DNA of 51,561 bases from Calidithermus chliarophilus DSM 9957 (GCF_000430045.1 NZ_KE387027.1:155771-207331), one strand, 5' to 3'. Shown: positions 16,469-27,151, counted from the stretch's first letter. Program-made: numbers and translations. The notes: generated from the sequence alone by a model not told the origin.

Positions 16469-16470
16469 TC

Positions 16471-17886
<1,416 letters not shown>

Positions 17887-18123
17887 GGAGGGAGTGTACG
17901 CCTCGAGGGCTAAAACGTATGTGGATTGGCTTTCAAGTCGTTTTCATCGGCTCCTGGACGTGTCGAGCGATGCTCTTGCCGATGGGAGCGCTATTTTCAT
18001 GGGATAACTGTTCGGATTTGCGGTAAACTCGGGATAATTTCGGGTTCGACGCAGGCCCGCCAGGCGGGCGGCGGGGAGGGTTGGGGCGGTTGCTCGAGGG
18101 CTGACCGGGCCTCCGCGCCGGCC

Positions 18124-18150
18124 TTGACGGGGCCGATGGCGGCCTGATAG
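18124..18150 (+). promoter_or_regulatory. Candidate promoter of the thiamine operon
   Basis: TTGACG at 18124-18129 and TGATAG at 18145-18150 lie just before the riboswitch. The spacing is 15 bp, or 16-17 bp if the -10 is shifted by one or two bases. The position fits transcription starting at the riboswitch. The rest of 17887-18123 has no gene that I can see. Confidence 0.45.
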
Positions 18151-18162
18151 CGTTGGGGTGAT

Positions 18163-18252
18163 CGGCTAGGGGTGCCCCCGCGGGGGCTGAGAACAGGGTG
18201 AGCCCTGTAACCCTTGGAACCTGATCCGGTTAGCACCGGCGGAGGGAAGCCC
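18163..18252 (+). ncRNA. TPP riboswitch (THI element)
   Basis: The conserved TPP aptamer blocks are all visible: GGGGTGC, GCTGAGA, ACCCTTGGAACCTGATC, and GGTTAGCACCGGCGGAGGGAA. It lies upstream of thiE and reads toward it. Downstream, CCTCC at 18288-18292 can pair with GGAGG at 18311-18315, the thiE ribosome binding site, and no terminator with a T-run is visible. Control is therefore probably at translation initiation: TPP binding would favour the hairpin that hides the binding site. The aptamer identification is firm; the platform is inferred. Confidence 0.97.
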
Positions 18253-18322
18253 GTGGAAAAACCTATCCAGTCCAACGTGTACCCGTTCCTCCTGGCCCCT
18301 CGCCGGTCCGGGAGGTGGTTTC

Positions 18323-18949
18323 TTGTTAGGAAAACTGTATCTGGTGGCGAGCCCCCGGCCCGGCCGGCCGGGGGCGGAGTTGCTGGGCCGCCTCGAGGCC
18401 GCCCTGGACGGCGGGGTCGAGCTGCTGCAACTGCGGGCCAAGGGCCTCGAGGCCCGGGCCATCCTCGAGCTCGGTGAGAAGCTGCGGGGCCTGTGCGCCC
18501 GTTACGGGGTGCCGCTGGTGATCAACGACCGCCCCGACCTGGCGGCCGTGCTGGAGGCCGACGGGGTGCACCTGGGGCAGGGGGACCTGAGCGTGGCCCA
18601 GGCCCGGCGCTTCTTCGCGGGCTGGATCGGCCGCAGCACCCATGAACCCGAGCAGGCCCTGCGCGAGCAGGCCGCGCTCGAGGGGGGCGGGGGCTATGTT
18701 TCGGTGGGGCCGGTCTGGGAAACCCCCACCAAACCCGGGCGGCCCGCGACGGGCCTGGCGTACGTGCGGTGGGCGGCGCGAAACCTCCGGGTGCCCTGGT
18801 TCGCCATCGGGGGCATCGACGAGCACACGCTGCCCGGGGTGCTGGAGGCCGGGGCCCGCCGGGTGGCGGTGGTGCGGGCCATCCTGGACGCGCCCCATCC
18901 CGAACAGGTCGCCGCGCGCATGCGGAGGTGGCTGGATGGTCTGGATTAA
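18323..18949 (+). CDS. thiE: Thiamine-phosphate synthase
   Basis: This 208-residue TIM-barrel enzyme couples HMP pyrophosphate with the thiazole phosphate to give thiamine phosphate. Family motifs are [10 protein letters not shown] near residue 36, [20 protein letters not shown] near 68-87, [13 protein letters not shown] near 130 (phosphate binding) and AIGGI near 155. The start is a TTG at 18323, four bases after GGAGGTGG. It is the first gene of the riboswitch-controlled operon. Its last 14 bp overlap thiS, so the two are probably translationally coupled. Confidence 0.93.
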   Translation: MLGKLYLVASPRPGRPGAELLGRLEAALDGGVELLQLRAKGLEARAILELGEKLRGLCARYGVPLVINDRPDLAAVLEADGVHLGQGDLSVAQARRFFAGWIGRSTHEPEQALREQAALEGGGGYVSVGPVWETPTKPGRPATGLAYVRWAARNLRVPWFAIGGIDEHTLPGVLEAGARRVAVVRAILDAPHPEQVAARMRRWLDGLD

Positions 18950-19142
18950 CGGCAAGGCCGTGGAGGCCGAGGGGAAGAGCCTGAGCGAGGTGGTCGAGGC
19001 CGTGTGCGGCCAGCGGGGGATAAGCCCCGACGCGGTCGCGGTGATGCTCAACGACGAGATCTGGGTCAAAGGCCGCTGGCCAGCCCGCCCCCTGGCAACG
19101 GGGGACGTGGTGGAGGTCGTGGCCATGATGCAGGGGGGCTAG
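18936..19142 (+). CDS. thiS: Sulfur carrier protein ThiS
   Basis: This 68-residue ubiquitin-like sulfur carrier ends in the required Gly-Gly (VVAMMQGG). The C-terminal Gly is adenylated and converted to a thiocarboxylate that gives sulfur to ThiG. It starts at the ATG at 18936 inside the end of thiE, with GGAGGTG 5 bp upstream. No ThiF or ThiI is in the window, so activation must come from elsewhere. Confidence 0.93.
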   Translation: MVWINGKAVEAEGKSLSEVVEAVCGQRGISPDAVAVMLNDEIWVKGRWPARPLATGDVVEVVAMMQGG

Positions 19143-19144
19143 CC

Positions 19145-19942
19145 GTGAGCGAATTGGTGATCGCAGGCCGGCGCCTGAACAGCCGCCTGTTCGTGGGCAC
19201 GGGCAAGTACCGCGACTTCGCGCTGATGAGGGAAGCGCTCGAGGCTTCCGGGGCCGAGGTGGTGACCGTCTCCGTCCGGCGCGTCGAGGTGGGGGCGGCG
19301 GGGCACCAGGGCCTGCTGGAAGCGCTGGACTGGCAGCGCTACCGGGTGCTGCCCAACACCGCCGGAGCCCGCACGGCCGTCGAGGCCCTGCGCCTGGCCC
19401 GGCTGGGGCGGGCGCTCACGGGGAGCGACTGGGTCAAGCTGGAGGTCATCCCCGACCCCACCTACCTGCTGCCCGACCCCCTGGAGACCTACCGCGCCGC
19501 CGAAGCCCTGGTGCAGGAGGGCTTCGCGGTGCTGCCCTACATCGCCCCCGACCCGGTGCTGGCACACAAGCTCGCCTGCCTCGGCTGCGCCACCGTGATG
19601 CCCCTGGCCGCCCCCATCGGCTCGGGGCAGGGCCTCAAGAACCGGGCCATGCTGGAAATTTTCGCGCGGCAGCGCGCCGTGTTGCCGCCCGTCGTGGTGG
19701 ACGCCGGGCTGCGCTGGCCCTCGGAAGCCGCCGGGGCGATGGAGCTGGGGGCCGACGCGGTGCTGGTCAACACCGCCATCGCCGAGGCCCAAGACCCCGT
19801 AGCCATGGCCGCCGCCTTCGGCCAGGCGGTGCGGGCGGGGCGCATGGCCTACGAAGCCGGTCCCATGCCTGAACGCGCCTCCGCCAGCCCCTCCAGCCCG
19901 ACCCAGGGCGTCCCCCTGCCCCAGCCGGAGATGCCCTTGTGA
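19145..19942 (+). CDS. thiG: Thiazole synthase
   Basis: This 265-residue TIM-barrel enzyme forms the thiazole phosphate from deoxyxylulose phosphate, dehydroglycine and ThiS thiocarboxylate. [18 protein letters not shown] near residue 100 holds the Schiff-base lysine, and GSGQGL and [17 protein letters not shown] form the phosphate site. The usual DAGIGxPS loop reads DAGLRWPS here, a mild deviation. The C-terminal ~20 residues are a Pro/Ser tail. The GTG at 19145 follows the thiS stop by 2 bp. The TGA overlaps the GTG of thiO by four bases. Dehydroglycine supply by ThiO is consistent with the absence of ThiH. Confidence 0.92.
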   Translation: MSELVIAGRRLNSRLFVGTGKYRDFALMREALEASGAEVVTVSVRRVEVGAAGHQGLLEALDWQRYRVLPNTAGARTAVEALRLARLGRALTGSDWVKLEVIPDPTYLLPDPLETYRAAEALVQEGFAVLPYIAPDPVLAHKLACLGCATVMPLAAPIGSGQGLKNRAMLEIFARQRAVLPPVVVDAGLRWPSEAAGAMELGADAVLVNTAIAEAQDPVAMAAAFGQAVRAGRMAYEAGPMPERASASPSSPTQGVPLPQPEMPL

Positions 19943-20844
19943 GCGAGGTCGTGGTGGTTGGGGGCGGCGTCATCGGCAGCCTCATCGGCTATCGCCTATG
20001 CCGGGAGGGGCTCGAGGTCACCCTGCTGGAGGCGGGCAAGGCCGGGCAGGCCACCCGGGCCTCGGCGGGAATGCTGGCCCCGCACGCCGAAGGCCTGGGC
20101 GGGGAGGAGCTCGAGTGGGCCCGGGAAGGGCTCGAGCGCTACCCCGAACTCGTGCGCGAGCTCGAAGCCGCCAGCGGGATCGAGGTCCCTCTGGCCCTGA
20201 GCGGCGTCTGGAGCCTCGAGCGCCCCCCGCTCCGGGGCTGGGAGGCCCTGCGCGGCCTCGAGCCCCGCCCCGGCGGCTACCTCGACCCGGTGCGGCTGCT
20301 GGCCGCCGTGCAAAAAGCCTTCGTGAGCCTGGGTGGCACCATACGAACGGAAGAGGCCCGGCGCGTCGAGCCCGGCCGGGTGTACACCGCCACCCGGTGC
20401 ATCGCGGCCCGCCAGGTCGTGCTCGCCAGTGGGGCCTGGTCGAGCCGCTTCGGCCTGGAGGTGCGCCCGCTCAAGGGCGAAGCCCTGCTGCTGGCGGCCC
20501 CGCCGCCGCCCGGCCCGGTGTTCGTGGGGGCGGGCTACGCGTTGCCGCGCGGGGCACAGGTCTACCTGGGAGCCACCCAGCGCGAGGGCTGGCGGCCGGG
20601 CGTGGGGGCGGAGGGGCTGCGCTGGCTGCAGCGCTACCGCGACGCGCACTTCCCCCACCTCCGCGGCGCTGCCGTCCTCGAGAGCCGCTGGGGTTACCGC
20701 CCGGCGGGCCGCCTGACGGTGGGACGGCTCGAGCCGGGGATCCTGGCCGCCACCGGGCACGGGCGCAACGGCATCCTGCTGGCCCCCGCCACCGCCCGCC
20801 GCATCACCGAACTGGTGCTGGAGTCCTGGAGGACGCGGCGGTAG
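19939..20844 (+). CDS. thiO: Glycine oxidase ThiO
   Basis: This 301-residue FAD-dependent amine oxidase opens with the Rossmann motif [18 protein letters not shown] and has a C-terminal [19 protein letters not shown] typical of the DAO family. In aerobes it oxidises glycine to the imine that ThiG uses. The start is a GTG overlapping the thiG stop (GTGA). The closing residues are basic and short. A CGATAGCC-type repeat fragment follows at 20846-20872 before thiC. Confidence 0.9.
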   Translation: MSEVVVVGGGVIGSLIGYRLCREGLEVTLLEAGKAGQATRASAGMLAPHAEGLGGEELEWAREGLERYPELVRELEAASGIEVPLALSGVWSLERPPLRGWEALRGLEPRPGGYLDPVRLLAAVQKAFVSLGGTIRTEEARRVEPGRVYTATRCIAARQVVLASGAWSSRFGLEVRPLKGEALLLAAPPPPGPVFVGAGYALPRGAQVYLGATQREGWRPGVGAEGLRWLQRYRDAHFPHLRGAAVLESRWGYRPAGRLTVGRLEPGILAATGHGRNGILLAPATARRITELVLESWRTRR

Positions 20845-20845
20845 G

Positions 20846-20872
20846 ACGTCGATAGCCGATAGCCGACCGAGT
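20846..20872. repeat. Short CGATAGCC repeat fragment
   Basis: GTCGATAGCCGATAGCCGACC lies right after the thiO stop, in the 130-bp gap before thiC. It is the same tract that begins the larger compound repeats elsewhere, reduced to about two units. Confidence 0.6.
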
Positions 20873-20974
20873 GCCCTCAACCGATTTACCGCATTAGAGC
20901 CTCACGGGAAGCGTTTGGCCGCGTAGGGGGAGCCACGACGGGCAGTTCCCGTGGGGCACTTGAAAGGAGCCGAC

Positions 20975-22285
20975 ATGACCCAGCTTGAAGCCGCCCGCAA
21001 GGGCATCGTCACCGAAGCCATGGCCTACGTGGCCCACTGCGAGGGGCTCGAGCCCCAGTTCGTGCGGGAGCAGGTGGCTGTGGGGCGGGTGGTCATCCCC
21101 GCCAACCCCAACCACCGCACCCTGACCCACTTCACCGCCATCGGCGAGGGGATGCGGGTGAAGGTCAACGCCAACCTGGGCACCTCCTACGACTTCGCCG
21201 ACCCCGAGCAGGAGGTGCGGAAGGTCCGGGCGGCCGTCGAGGCGGGCGCGGACACCGTGATGGACCTCTCCACCGGGGGCGACCTGGCCCGCATCCGCGA
21301 GATGACGCTGGAAGCCAGCACCGTCCCGCTGGGCACCGTGCCCATCTACGAGGCCGAATTCCAGGCCGCCCGGCGCAAGAGCGTCTTCGACATGACCGCC
21401 GACGAACTGCTGGAGGTCATCGAGCGGCACGGACGCTCGGGGGTCGACTACATCACCGTACACGCGGGGGTGACCCAGGAGAGCCTGCGCCGCTACCGCA
21501 ACGGCTCGAGGGTCACCGGCATCGTCTCGCGGGGGGGCGGGATGCTGGCGGCCTGGATGCTGCGCAACGAGCAGGAAAACCCGCTGTGGGAACGCTTCGA
21601 CGACGTGCTCGAGATCGCTCGTAGCTACGACATGACCCTTTCGCTGGGCGACGGGCTGCGCCCCGGTTGCCTGGCCGACGCGACCGACCGCGCCCAGGTC
21701 CAGGAACTGCTGCTGGTGGGCGAGCTGGTCGAGCGCGCGCGCCGGGCCGGGGTGCAGGCGATGGTCGAGGGGCCGGGGCACGTCCCCCTGGGTGAGATCC
21801 AGGCCAACGTGCAGTTGCAGAAGAAGCTCACCGACCACGCGCCCTTCTACATCCTGGGAATGCTCCCCATCGACACGGGAGCGGCGTTCGACCACATAGC
21901 AGGGGCCATCGGCGGGGCGGTCGCGGGCTGGCACGGGGCCGACATGCTGTGCTACCTCACCCCGGCCGAGCACCTGGCGCTGCCCACCGCCGAGCACGTG
22001 CGCGAGGGCGTGATCGCCTTCAAGCTCGCCGCCCACGTCGCCGACGTGGCTCGAGGCCACCCCGCCGCCCTCCTCCGCAACCGCCGGATGAGCCAGGCCC
22101 GCTACGCCCTCGACTGGGAGCGCCAGTTCGAGCTGTGCCTCTTCCCCGAGGAGGCCCGCAGGCTCTACGAAACCCGCGCCACCCGGACCAAGGCCTGCAG
22201 CATGTGCGGCCCCTTCTGCCCGATGAACCTGGTCGAGGCCGTGCTGCGCGGCAGGGCCCGCGTGAGCGACCTCGAGCCCGCCTGA
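20975..22285 (+). CDS. thiC: Phosphomethylpyrimidine synthase (radical SAM)
   Basis: This 436-residue enzyme converts aminoimidazole ribotide to HMP phosphate. The ATG at 20975 follows AAAGGAG; an upstream in-frame GTG at 20951 lacks a binding site. It belongs to the short ThiC type without the extra N-terminal domain of the E. coli enzyme. The C-terminal cluster motif is ACSMCGPFCPMNL, so the cysteines are spaced CX2CX3C rather than the CX2CX4C of the longer enzymes. Other family motifs are VEGPGHVP and GMLPIDTGAAFDHIAGAIGG. It ends 16 bp before thiD. Confidence 0.95.
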   Translation: MTQLEAARKGIVTEAMAYVAHCEGLEPQFVREQVAVGRVVIPANPNHRTLTHFTAIGEGMRVKVNANLGTSYDFADPEQEVRKVRAAVEAGADTVMDLSTGGDLARIREMTLEASTVPLGTVPIYEAEFQAARRKSVFDMTADELLEVIERHGRSGVDYITVHAGVTQESLRRYRNGSRVTGIVSRGGGMLAAWMLRNEQENPLWERFDDVLEIARSYDMTLSLGDGLRPGCLADATDRAQVQELLLVGELVERARRAGVQAMVEGPGHVPLGEIQANVQLQKKLTDHAPFYILGMLPIDTGAAFDHIAGAIGGAVAGWHGADMLCYLTPAEHLALPTAEHVREGVIAFKLAAHVADVARGHPAALLRNRRMSQARYALDWERQFELCLFPEEARRLYETRATRTKACSMCGPFCPMNLVEAVLRGRARVSDLEPA

Positions 22286-22301
22286 ACCCCCGGAGGCCCC
22301 G

Positions 22302-23102
22302 GTGCCCTTTCCCATCGCCCTCACTGTCGCCGGCAGCGACCCCAGCGGCGGCGCCGGCCTCCAGGCCGACCTCAAGACCTTCCACCGCTTCGGGGTCTAC
22401 GGCATGGGCGTGGTCACCGTGCTGACCGTGCAGAACACCCTCGGGGTGCGCGAGGTCGTGCCCCTCGAGCCCGCCCTGGTCGCACGCCAGCTAGAAGCCG
22501 TGCTGCACGACCCCGGAGCCCACGCCCTCAAGACCGGGGCCCTGGGCGAGGCCGCCATCCTCGAGGCCGTCGCCCCCGTGATCGCCCGGTCCGCCCTGCC
22601 CCTGGTCATCGACCCCGTCCTCTCGTCGAAGAGCGGGCAGGAGCTGCTGCCCTCCCACGCCCTCGAGGCCCTGAAGTCCTGCCTGCTCCCCATCGCCGCG
22701 CTGCTGACCCCCAACCTGCTCGAGGCCCAGGCCCTGCTGGGCCAGCCTATACGCGACCTGGCCGACGCCCGCGAAGCCGCCCGGCTGCTGGCGAGCCTGG
22801 GACCACGGGCCGTGCTGCTCAAGGGCGGCCACCTCTCCGCAGAGGAAGCCACCGACGTGCTGTGGGACGGCCACGCGCTGCACCTCTTCACCGCCCGGAA
22901 AATCCCCTCGGTCCATACGCACGGGACCGGCTGCACCCTCTCGGCCGCGATCACCGCGTTGCTGGCGAAGGGGATCCCGCTGCACGAGGCGGTCGCTCGA
23001 GCCAAGCGTTTCGTGACCCGGGCCATCGAAACGGCCCCGGGCATCGGGCGGGGCATCGGGCCGCTCAACCACTGGGCGGGGGAGGATGCTGATGGCCGAT
23101 AG
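22302..23102 (+). CDS. thiD: HMP/HMP-phosphate kinase
   Basis: This 266-residue ribokinase-fold kinase carries out the two phosphorylations that give HMP pyrophosphate for ThiE. Motifs: VAGSDPSGGAGLQADLKTF at the N-terminus, MGVVTVLTVQNT near 40, and HGTGCTLSAAITALLAKG near 210 (anion hole and ATP site). The start is a GTG at 22302 after CGGAGG. The last codons (GATGGCCGATAG) are already CGATAGCC-repeat sequence, so an adjacent compound repeat supplies the stop codon. Confidence 0.93.
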   Translation: MPFPIALTVAGSDPSGGAGLQADLKTFHRFGVYGMGVVTVLTVQNTLGVREVVPLEPALVARQLEAVLHDPGAHALKTGALGEAAILEAVAPVIARSALPLVIDPVLSSKSGQELLPSHALEALKSCLLPIAALLTPNLLEAQALLGQPIRDLADAREAARLLASLGPRAVLLKGGHLSAEEATDVLWDGHALHLFTARKIPSVHTHGTGCTLSAAITALLAKGIPLHEAVARAKRFVTRAIETAPGIGRGIGPLNHWAGEDADGR

Positions 23103-23306
23103 CCGGGCGCGGGTCGTACGTCGTACGTCGTACGCAAGACGCCAAACGCAAAACGCCAAACGCCAAACGCCAAACGCAAGACGCAAGACGCCCTTTGTTT
23201 GCCCCCCTTAGCAAGGGGGGCTGGGGGGATAAACCCTCCCCGCGCGCGGGGAGGGACGGGGAGGGGCAAACCACATGCCACTAGCCACGAGCCACAGGCC
23301 ACGAGT
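23085..23306. repeat. Modular compound repeat, forward orientation
   Basis: In order: a GATGCTGATGGCCGATAGCC start, GGTCGTACGTCGTACGTCG, eight 7-bp units of ACGCAAG/ACGCCAA/ACGCAAA (23132-23187), the hairpin CCCCCCTTAGCAAGGGGGG (from about 23203), the hairpin CCTCCCCGCGCGCGGGGAGG, then GCCACGAGCCACAGGCCACG. No gene lies here; reading frames through it are repeat artefacts. It fills the gap between thiD and MITE copy 3. Confidence 0.85.
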
Positions 23307-23313
23307 CGTTCTT

Positions 23314-23472
23314 ATACCAGATTCGGTTGGTTCGTCACCGTTCGGTGACGGACCAACCCGACCGAAGGGATACGCTTGCTTCGCCGACCGTCAGGGAGGG
23401 GTGTGCTCTGGATCCGAAAAGATAGCCTCCGGGGCTCTTCGGATCGGATGATTATCTTTTTGAATCCGGTAT
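23314..23472. mobile_element. MITE-like palindromic element, copy 3 (159 bp)
   Basis: The termini are ATACCAGATTC and GAATCCGGTAT as in the other copies. It carries about 33 bp extra in the middle, and its internal A/T-rich arms have diverged (GGATCCGAAAAGATA against TATCTTTTTGAATCC). The first hairpin is GGTTGGTTCG with CGGACCAACC, again changed in both arms relative to copy 1. The right end overlaps the coaBC stop codon by one base. Confidence 0.8.
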
Positions 23473-24695
23473 TAGCTGCCAGCGACTTCTGCGAGGAGTC
23501 CGACCACCCGTGCCAGGATGGCTTCCGCGACTTCGCTCTTCGTCATGAGCGGCAGGGGCTCGACCAGGCCGCCCGGTAGGAGCAGGCTGACGCGGTTGGT
23601 GTCCACGGCGAACCCGGCGTCACGGGCGCTGATGTCGTTGGCGACGATCATGGAGAGGTTCTTGCGCTCGAGCTTGTCCTGCGCGTTTTCCAGCAGCTTC
23701 TCGCTCTCAGCGGCGAAACCCACCACCACCGCCGGCCGGCCTACCCGGCGGCGCTGCTCGGCCACGGCCAGCAGGATGTCCTGGGTGTGCTCGAGTTCGA
23801 CCTGGGGCAAAGCGCCCTTCTTGATCTTGTGGGCCTGGACCTGGCGGGGGCGGAAGTCGGCCACCGCTGCGGCCATGATCAGCACGTCGGCCGTCCGGGA
23901 GAGCTCCAGGACGGCCTCGGCCATCTGGGCGGCGGTATCCACGTCGGTGCGCTCGGCCCCGGCGGGGGTGGGCAGGGCGGCCGCGGTGGCCCCCACCACC
24001 AGGCTGACCCTGGCCCCCAGGTCCAGCGCGGCCTGGGCCAGGGCGAAGCCCTGCTTGCCCGAGGAGCGGTTGGTGATGTAGCGCACGGGGTCGAGGGGTT
24101 CCTGGGTGCCGCCTGCGCTCACCGCCACGTGCTTGCCGGCCAGGGGGCCGTTTCGGCTCGAGGCCAGGCGGACGTGCCCCAGGATTTCGCCCGGCTCGAG
24201 CATCCGCCCCAGCCCCGTCAGGCCCGAAGCCATGCGGCCCTGGGCCGGGCCCAGGACCTGCACCCCCCTGCGGCGCAGGGTCTCGAGGTTGGCCTGGGTG
24301 GCGGGGTGCTCGAACATGCCGCCGTCCATGGCGGGGGCCACCAGCACGGGGCAGCGCGCGGTCAGTGCGGTCAGGGTGAGCAGGTTGTCGGCCTGACCCG
24401 TGGCCAGCTTGGCCAGGGTGTTCGCGGTGCAGGGGGCGATCACCAGCAAGTCGGCGCCCTCGCCCAGGCCGACGTGGACCACGTGGGCGTCGCTGTCCCA
24501 CAGGCTGGCGTGGGCCTTGCGCCCGGTGAGGGAGGCGAAGGTCAGCGGCGTGACGAAGCGCTCGGCCCCGTCGCTCAGGACCACGTCCACCAGGGCCCCG
24601 GCCTGGGTGAGCTTGCTGGCAAGGTCGGCGGCTTTGTAGGCGGCGATGGAGCCGCTGACGCCCAGCACGATGCGCTTGCCCTGCAGGGGGTTCAC
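23472..24695 (-). CDS. coaBC: Bifunctional phosphopantothenoylcysteine decarboxylase / phosphopantothenate-cysteine ligase
   Basis: This 407-residue CoaBC catalyses two successive steps of coenzyme A synthesis. The N-terminal flavoprotein half shows VLGVSGSIAAYKAADLASKL, an active-site region near SLWDSDAHVVHVGLGEGADL, and PAMDGGMFEHPATQ; the usual PAMNxxM has Asp in place of Asn here. The C-terminal ligase half starts near residue 185 with VAVSAGGTQEPLDPVRYITN and contains SSGKQGFALAQAA and the lid VVGFAAESEKLLENA. The GTG start overlaps the coaX stop (GTGA). MITE copy 3 touches the stop codon. Confidence 0.94.
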   Translation of the reverse strand: MNPLQGKRIVLGVSGSIAAYKAADLASKLTQAGALVDVVLSDGAERFVTPLTFASLTGRKAHASLWDSDAHVVHVGLGEGADLLVIAPCTANTLAKLATGQADNLLTLTALTARCPVLVAPAMDGGMFEHPATQANLETLRRRGVQVLGPAQGRMASGLTGLGRMLEPGEILGHVRLASSRNGPLAGKHVAVSAGGTQEPLDPVRYITNRSSGKQGFALAQAALDLGARVSLVVGATAAALPTPAGAERTDVDTAAQMAEAVLELSRTADVLIMAAAVADFRPRQVQAHKIKKGALPQVELEHTQDILLAVAEQRRRVGRPAVVVGFAAESEKLLENAQDKLERKNLSMIVANDISARDAGFAVDTNRVSLLLPGGLVEPLPLMTKSEVAEAILARVVGLLAEVAGS

Positions 24696-25456
24696 CGGTT
24701 GAGCTCCCAGATGATGCGCAGGCCGTCCAGGGTCAGCCAGGGGGCAATGATCTCGATGACCGGCGTCTCCTGGGCGATGAGTTCCGCCAGGCCGCCCGTC
24801 CCGATGACCTTCATCTGCGGGCCGAGCTCGGCGCGGAAGCGGGCCACCATGCCCTCGACCAGGCCCACGTAGCCGAACAGGAGCCCCGACTGCATCGAGT
24901 GCACGGTGTTGCGCCCGATGACCGAGGGGGGCCGCTGCAGGTCGACCTTGGGCAGCTTGGCGGCCCGCTGGAACAGGGCTTCGGAGGCGATCCCGATCCC
25001 CGGCGCGATGGCGCCCCCCAGGTAATCCCCTTCGGCGGTGATGGCGTCGAAGGTGGTGGCGGTGCCGAAGTCCACCACGCAGGCCGGGCCGCCGTAGAGC
25101 TTCTGCACGGCGGCGGCGTCGACGATGCGGTCGGCGCCCACCTGGGAGGGGTCGTCGTAGCGCACCCGCACCCCGGTCTGGACGCTCGAGTCCACCACCA
25201 GGGGCTTCTTCCCCAGGTATGCCTGCACGGCCTGGACCAGCGTCCCCGTCAGCGGCGGCACCACCGAGGCCATGACCACCGCGTCCACCTGGGCGGGCGA
25301 GTGGCCGCTGAAGGCGAGCAGGTTGACCAGGCTGATGCCGTACTCGTCGGGCATGCGCTGGGGGTCGGTGGCGATGCGCCAGCGCGGCCCCAGCTCGTCG
25401 CCGCGGTACAGGCCCAGCGTGATGTTGGTGTTGCCGATGTCGATGGCCAGCAGCAT
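24692..25456 (-). CDS. coaX: Type III pantothenate kinase
   Basis: This 254-residue kinase phosphorylates pantothenate at the start of coenzyme A synthesis. It belongs to the ASKHA superfamily: phosphate-1 motif AIDIGNTNITLGLY, GADRIVDAAAVQ near 105, and the adenosine/phosphate motif DFGTATTFDAI near 128. It starts at ATG 25456 after GAGGAGG. It overlaps coaBC by four bases and follows panC by 9 bp, so panB-panC-coaX-coaBC is one operon running from ketoisovalerate to phosphopantetheine. Confidence 0.94.
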   Translation of the reverse strand: MLLAIDIGNTNITLGLYRGDELGPRWRIATDPQRMPDEYGISLVNLLAFSGHSPAQVDAVVMASVVPPLTGTLVQAVQAYLGKKPLVVDSSVQTGVRVRYDDPSQVGADRIVDAAAVQKLYGGPACVVDFGTATTFDAITAEGDYLGGAIAPGIGIASEALFQRAAKLPKVDLQRPPSVIGRNTVHSMQSGLLFGYVGLVEGMVARFRAELGPQMKVIGTGGLAELIAQETPVIEIIAPWLTLDGLRIIWELNR

Positions 25457-25465
25457 AAAACCTCC

Positions 25466-26311
25466 TCAGACTCCCTCGAGCACCGCGTTATCGATCAGCC
25501 GGGTCTTGCCGAAGTGGGCCGCCAGGGCGATGAGCACGTCGCCGCCGAGGTGGGCGAGGGGCTCGAGGTTCTCGGCGTCCACGACCTCGAGGTACTCGAG
25601 CCGGCACAAAGGCTCGGCCTCGAGCACCCGCCGCATCCCGGCCAGCAGCACCGCGGCCTCGCGCTCGCCCTCCCGCACCCGGTCTTGGGCCCACGACAGC
25701 GCCCGTGAGAGCACCGTGGCGGCCTGGCGCTCGGCGGGGCTCAGGTACACGTTGCGCGAGCTCAGGGCCAGCCCGTCGGGCTCGCGCACGGTGGGGCAGA
25801 CGACGATCTCGAGGTCGAAGTCGAGGTCGCGCACCATCTTGCGCAGCACGGCGACCTGCTGGGCGTCCTTCTGCCCGAAGTAGGCCCGCCGGGGCTGCAC
25901 CAGGTGGAACAGCTTGCTCACCACCGTGGCCACGCCCCGGAAGTGCCCCGGGCGGAAGCGGCCGCACAGCCGCTCGGAGAGGCCCTCCACCGTGACGTAG
26001 GTCCGGTAGCCCGCAGGGTACATCTCGGCGGCGTCGGGGTGGAACAGGAGGTCTACCCCGGCGGCTTCGGCCATGGCGCGGTCGCGCTCCAGGTCGCGCG
26101 GGTAGCGGGCGAAGTCCTCGCCTGGGCCGAACTGCGTGGGGTTGACGAAGATGCTCATGACCGTGAAGCGGTTCTGCGCGCGCGAAGCCTCCACCAGCGA
26201 GAGGTGGCCCTGGTGCAAATAGCCCATCGTGGGCACCAGGCCGATGCTCCCGGCCCGGCGTTCCTCGGCCAGGATCTCGCGCAGCTCGGGGATGGTTCGG
26301 ACCAGGCGCAT
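25466..26311 (-). CDS. panC: Pantothenate synthetase
   Basis: This 281-residue enzyme joins pantoate and beta-alanine using ATP. It has the nucleotidyltransferase signature VPTMGYLHQGHLSLV, FVNPTQFGPGEDFARYPR near 58-75, FGQKDAQQVAVLRKMV near 150 and ALSSRNVYLSPAER near 182. The ATG at 26311 directly abuts the panB stop. Length and motifs are typical, and nothing is missing. Confidence 0.95.
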   Translation of the reverse strand: MRLVRTIPELREILAEERRAGSIGLVPTMGYLHQGHLSLVEASRAQNRFTVMSIFVNPTQFGPGEDFARYPRDLERDRAMAEAAGVDLLFHPDAAEMYPAGYRTYVTVEGLSERLCGRFRPGHFRGVATVVSKLFHLVQPRRAYFGQKDAQQVAVLRKMVRDLDFDLEIVVCPTVREPDGLALSSRNVYLSPAERQAATVLSRALSWAQDRVREGEREAAVLLAGMRRVLEAEPLCRLEYLEVVDAENLEPLAHLGGDVLIALAAHFGKTRLIDNAVLEGV

Positions 26312-27151
26312 TCAGACCTCCCTCTCCAGGGCCTCGAGCACGGCCTCGTCCAGGCTGAAGGAGTGCTGTTCGGTGGGGAAAGCCCCGCTCTCGACGTCGT
26401 GGACGTACTGCCGCACCGCTTCGGAGCACAGCCCGTGCAGATCCTGGTATTTACGCACGTGCCGGGGGTTGAAGCCGGGGAACATCCCCAGCATGTCCTG
26501 CGTCACCAGCACCTGGCCGTCGCACCCCGGCCCCGACCCGATCCCGATGGTGGGGATCTCGAGCCGCCGGGTGAGCCAGGTGGCGAGCCTGTGGGGCACC
26601 AGCTCCAGCACCAGCGCGAACACCCCGGCTTCTTGCAGCGCCAGCGCGCCCTGCACGATCCGGCGGGCGGTCTCGAGGGTCCGGCCCTGCGAGCGGTGCC
26701 CCCCGAAGACGTGGACCGACTGGGGGGTGTAGCCCAGGTGCCCCACCACCGGAATCCCGGCGGCCCGGATGGCCCGCACGCTCTCCAGCACTTCCAGCCC
26801 CCCCTCGAGCTTCACCGCCTTGCAGCCGCCCTCCTGCACCAGGCGGCCCGCCGCGCGCACGCTCTCGTACGCCCCCAGGTGGTAGCTCAGGAAGGGCATG
26901 TCGGCGATCACCAGCGCCCGCCTGGCGCCCCGCGCCACGGCCTTGGTGTGGTGCAGCACGTCCTCGAGGGTGACCCGCGTGGTGTCCTCGTACCCCAGCA
27001 CCACCATCCCCAGCGAGTCCCCCACCAGAATCGCGTCCACGCCCGCCGCGTCGAGGATCTGGGCGGTAGGGTGGTCGTAGGCGGTGAGCATTTTCAGCTT
27101 GCGCCCGCGCTGCTTGGCCTCGGCAAAGTCGGTAACCCTGACTGGTTCCAT
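26312..27151 (-). CDS. panB: 3-methyl-2-oxobutanoate hydroxymethyltransferase
   Basis: This 279-residue TIM-barrel enzyme adds a hydroxymethyl group to ketoisovalerate. Motifs: MLTAYDHPTAQILDAAGVDAILVGDSLGMV near 20-50 (metal Asp residues), ADMPFLSY, EGGCKAVKLEGG near 107 and GIGSGPGCDGQVLV near 195. It is the first gene of the cluster. AGGCGAAG lies upstream of the ATG, and TAACAT (complement of 27165-27170) is a possible -10. The 124-bp gap behind it to lutC contains no clear gene. Confidence 0.95.
   Translation of the reverse strand: MEPVRVTDFAEAKQRGRKLKMLTAYDHPTAQILDAAGVDAILVGDSLGMVVLGYEDTTRVTLEDVLHHTKAVARGARRALVIADMPFLSYHLGAYESVRAAGRLVQEGGCKAVKLEGGLEVLESVRAIRAAGIPVVGHLGYTPQSVHVFGGHRSQGRTLETARRIVQGALALQEAGVFALVLELVPHRLATWLTRRLEIPTIGIGSGPGCDGQVLVTQDMLGMFPGFNPRHVRKYQDLHGLCSEAVRQYVHDVESGAFPTEQHSFSLDEAVLEALEREV

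Noticed and set aside
22397-23302. Minus-strand open frames reading through thiD and the heptamer repeats (products like RLAFGVWRLAF)
   Set aside because: The protein is a translation of tandem 7-bp DNA repeats joined to antisense thiD; there is no start signal or domain.
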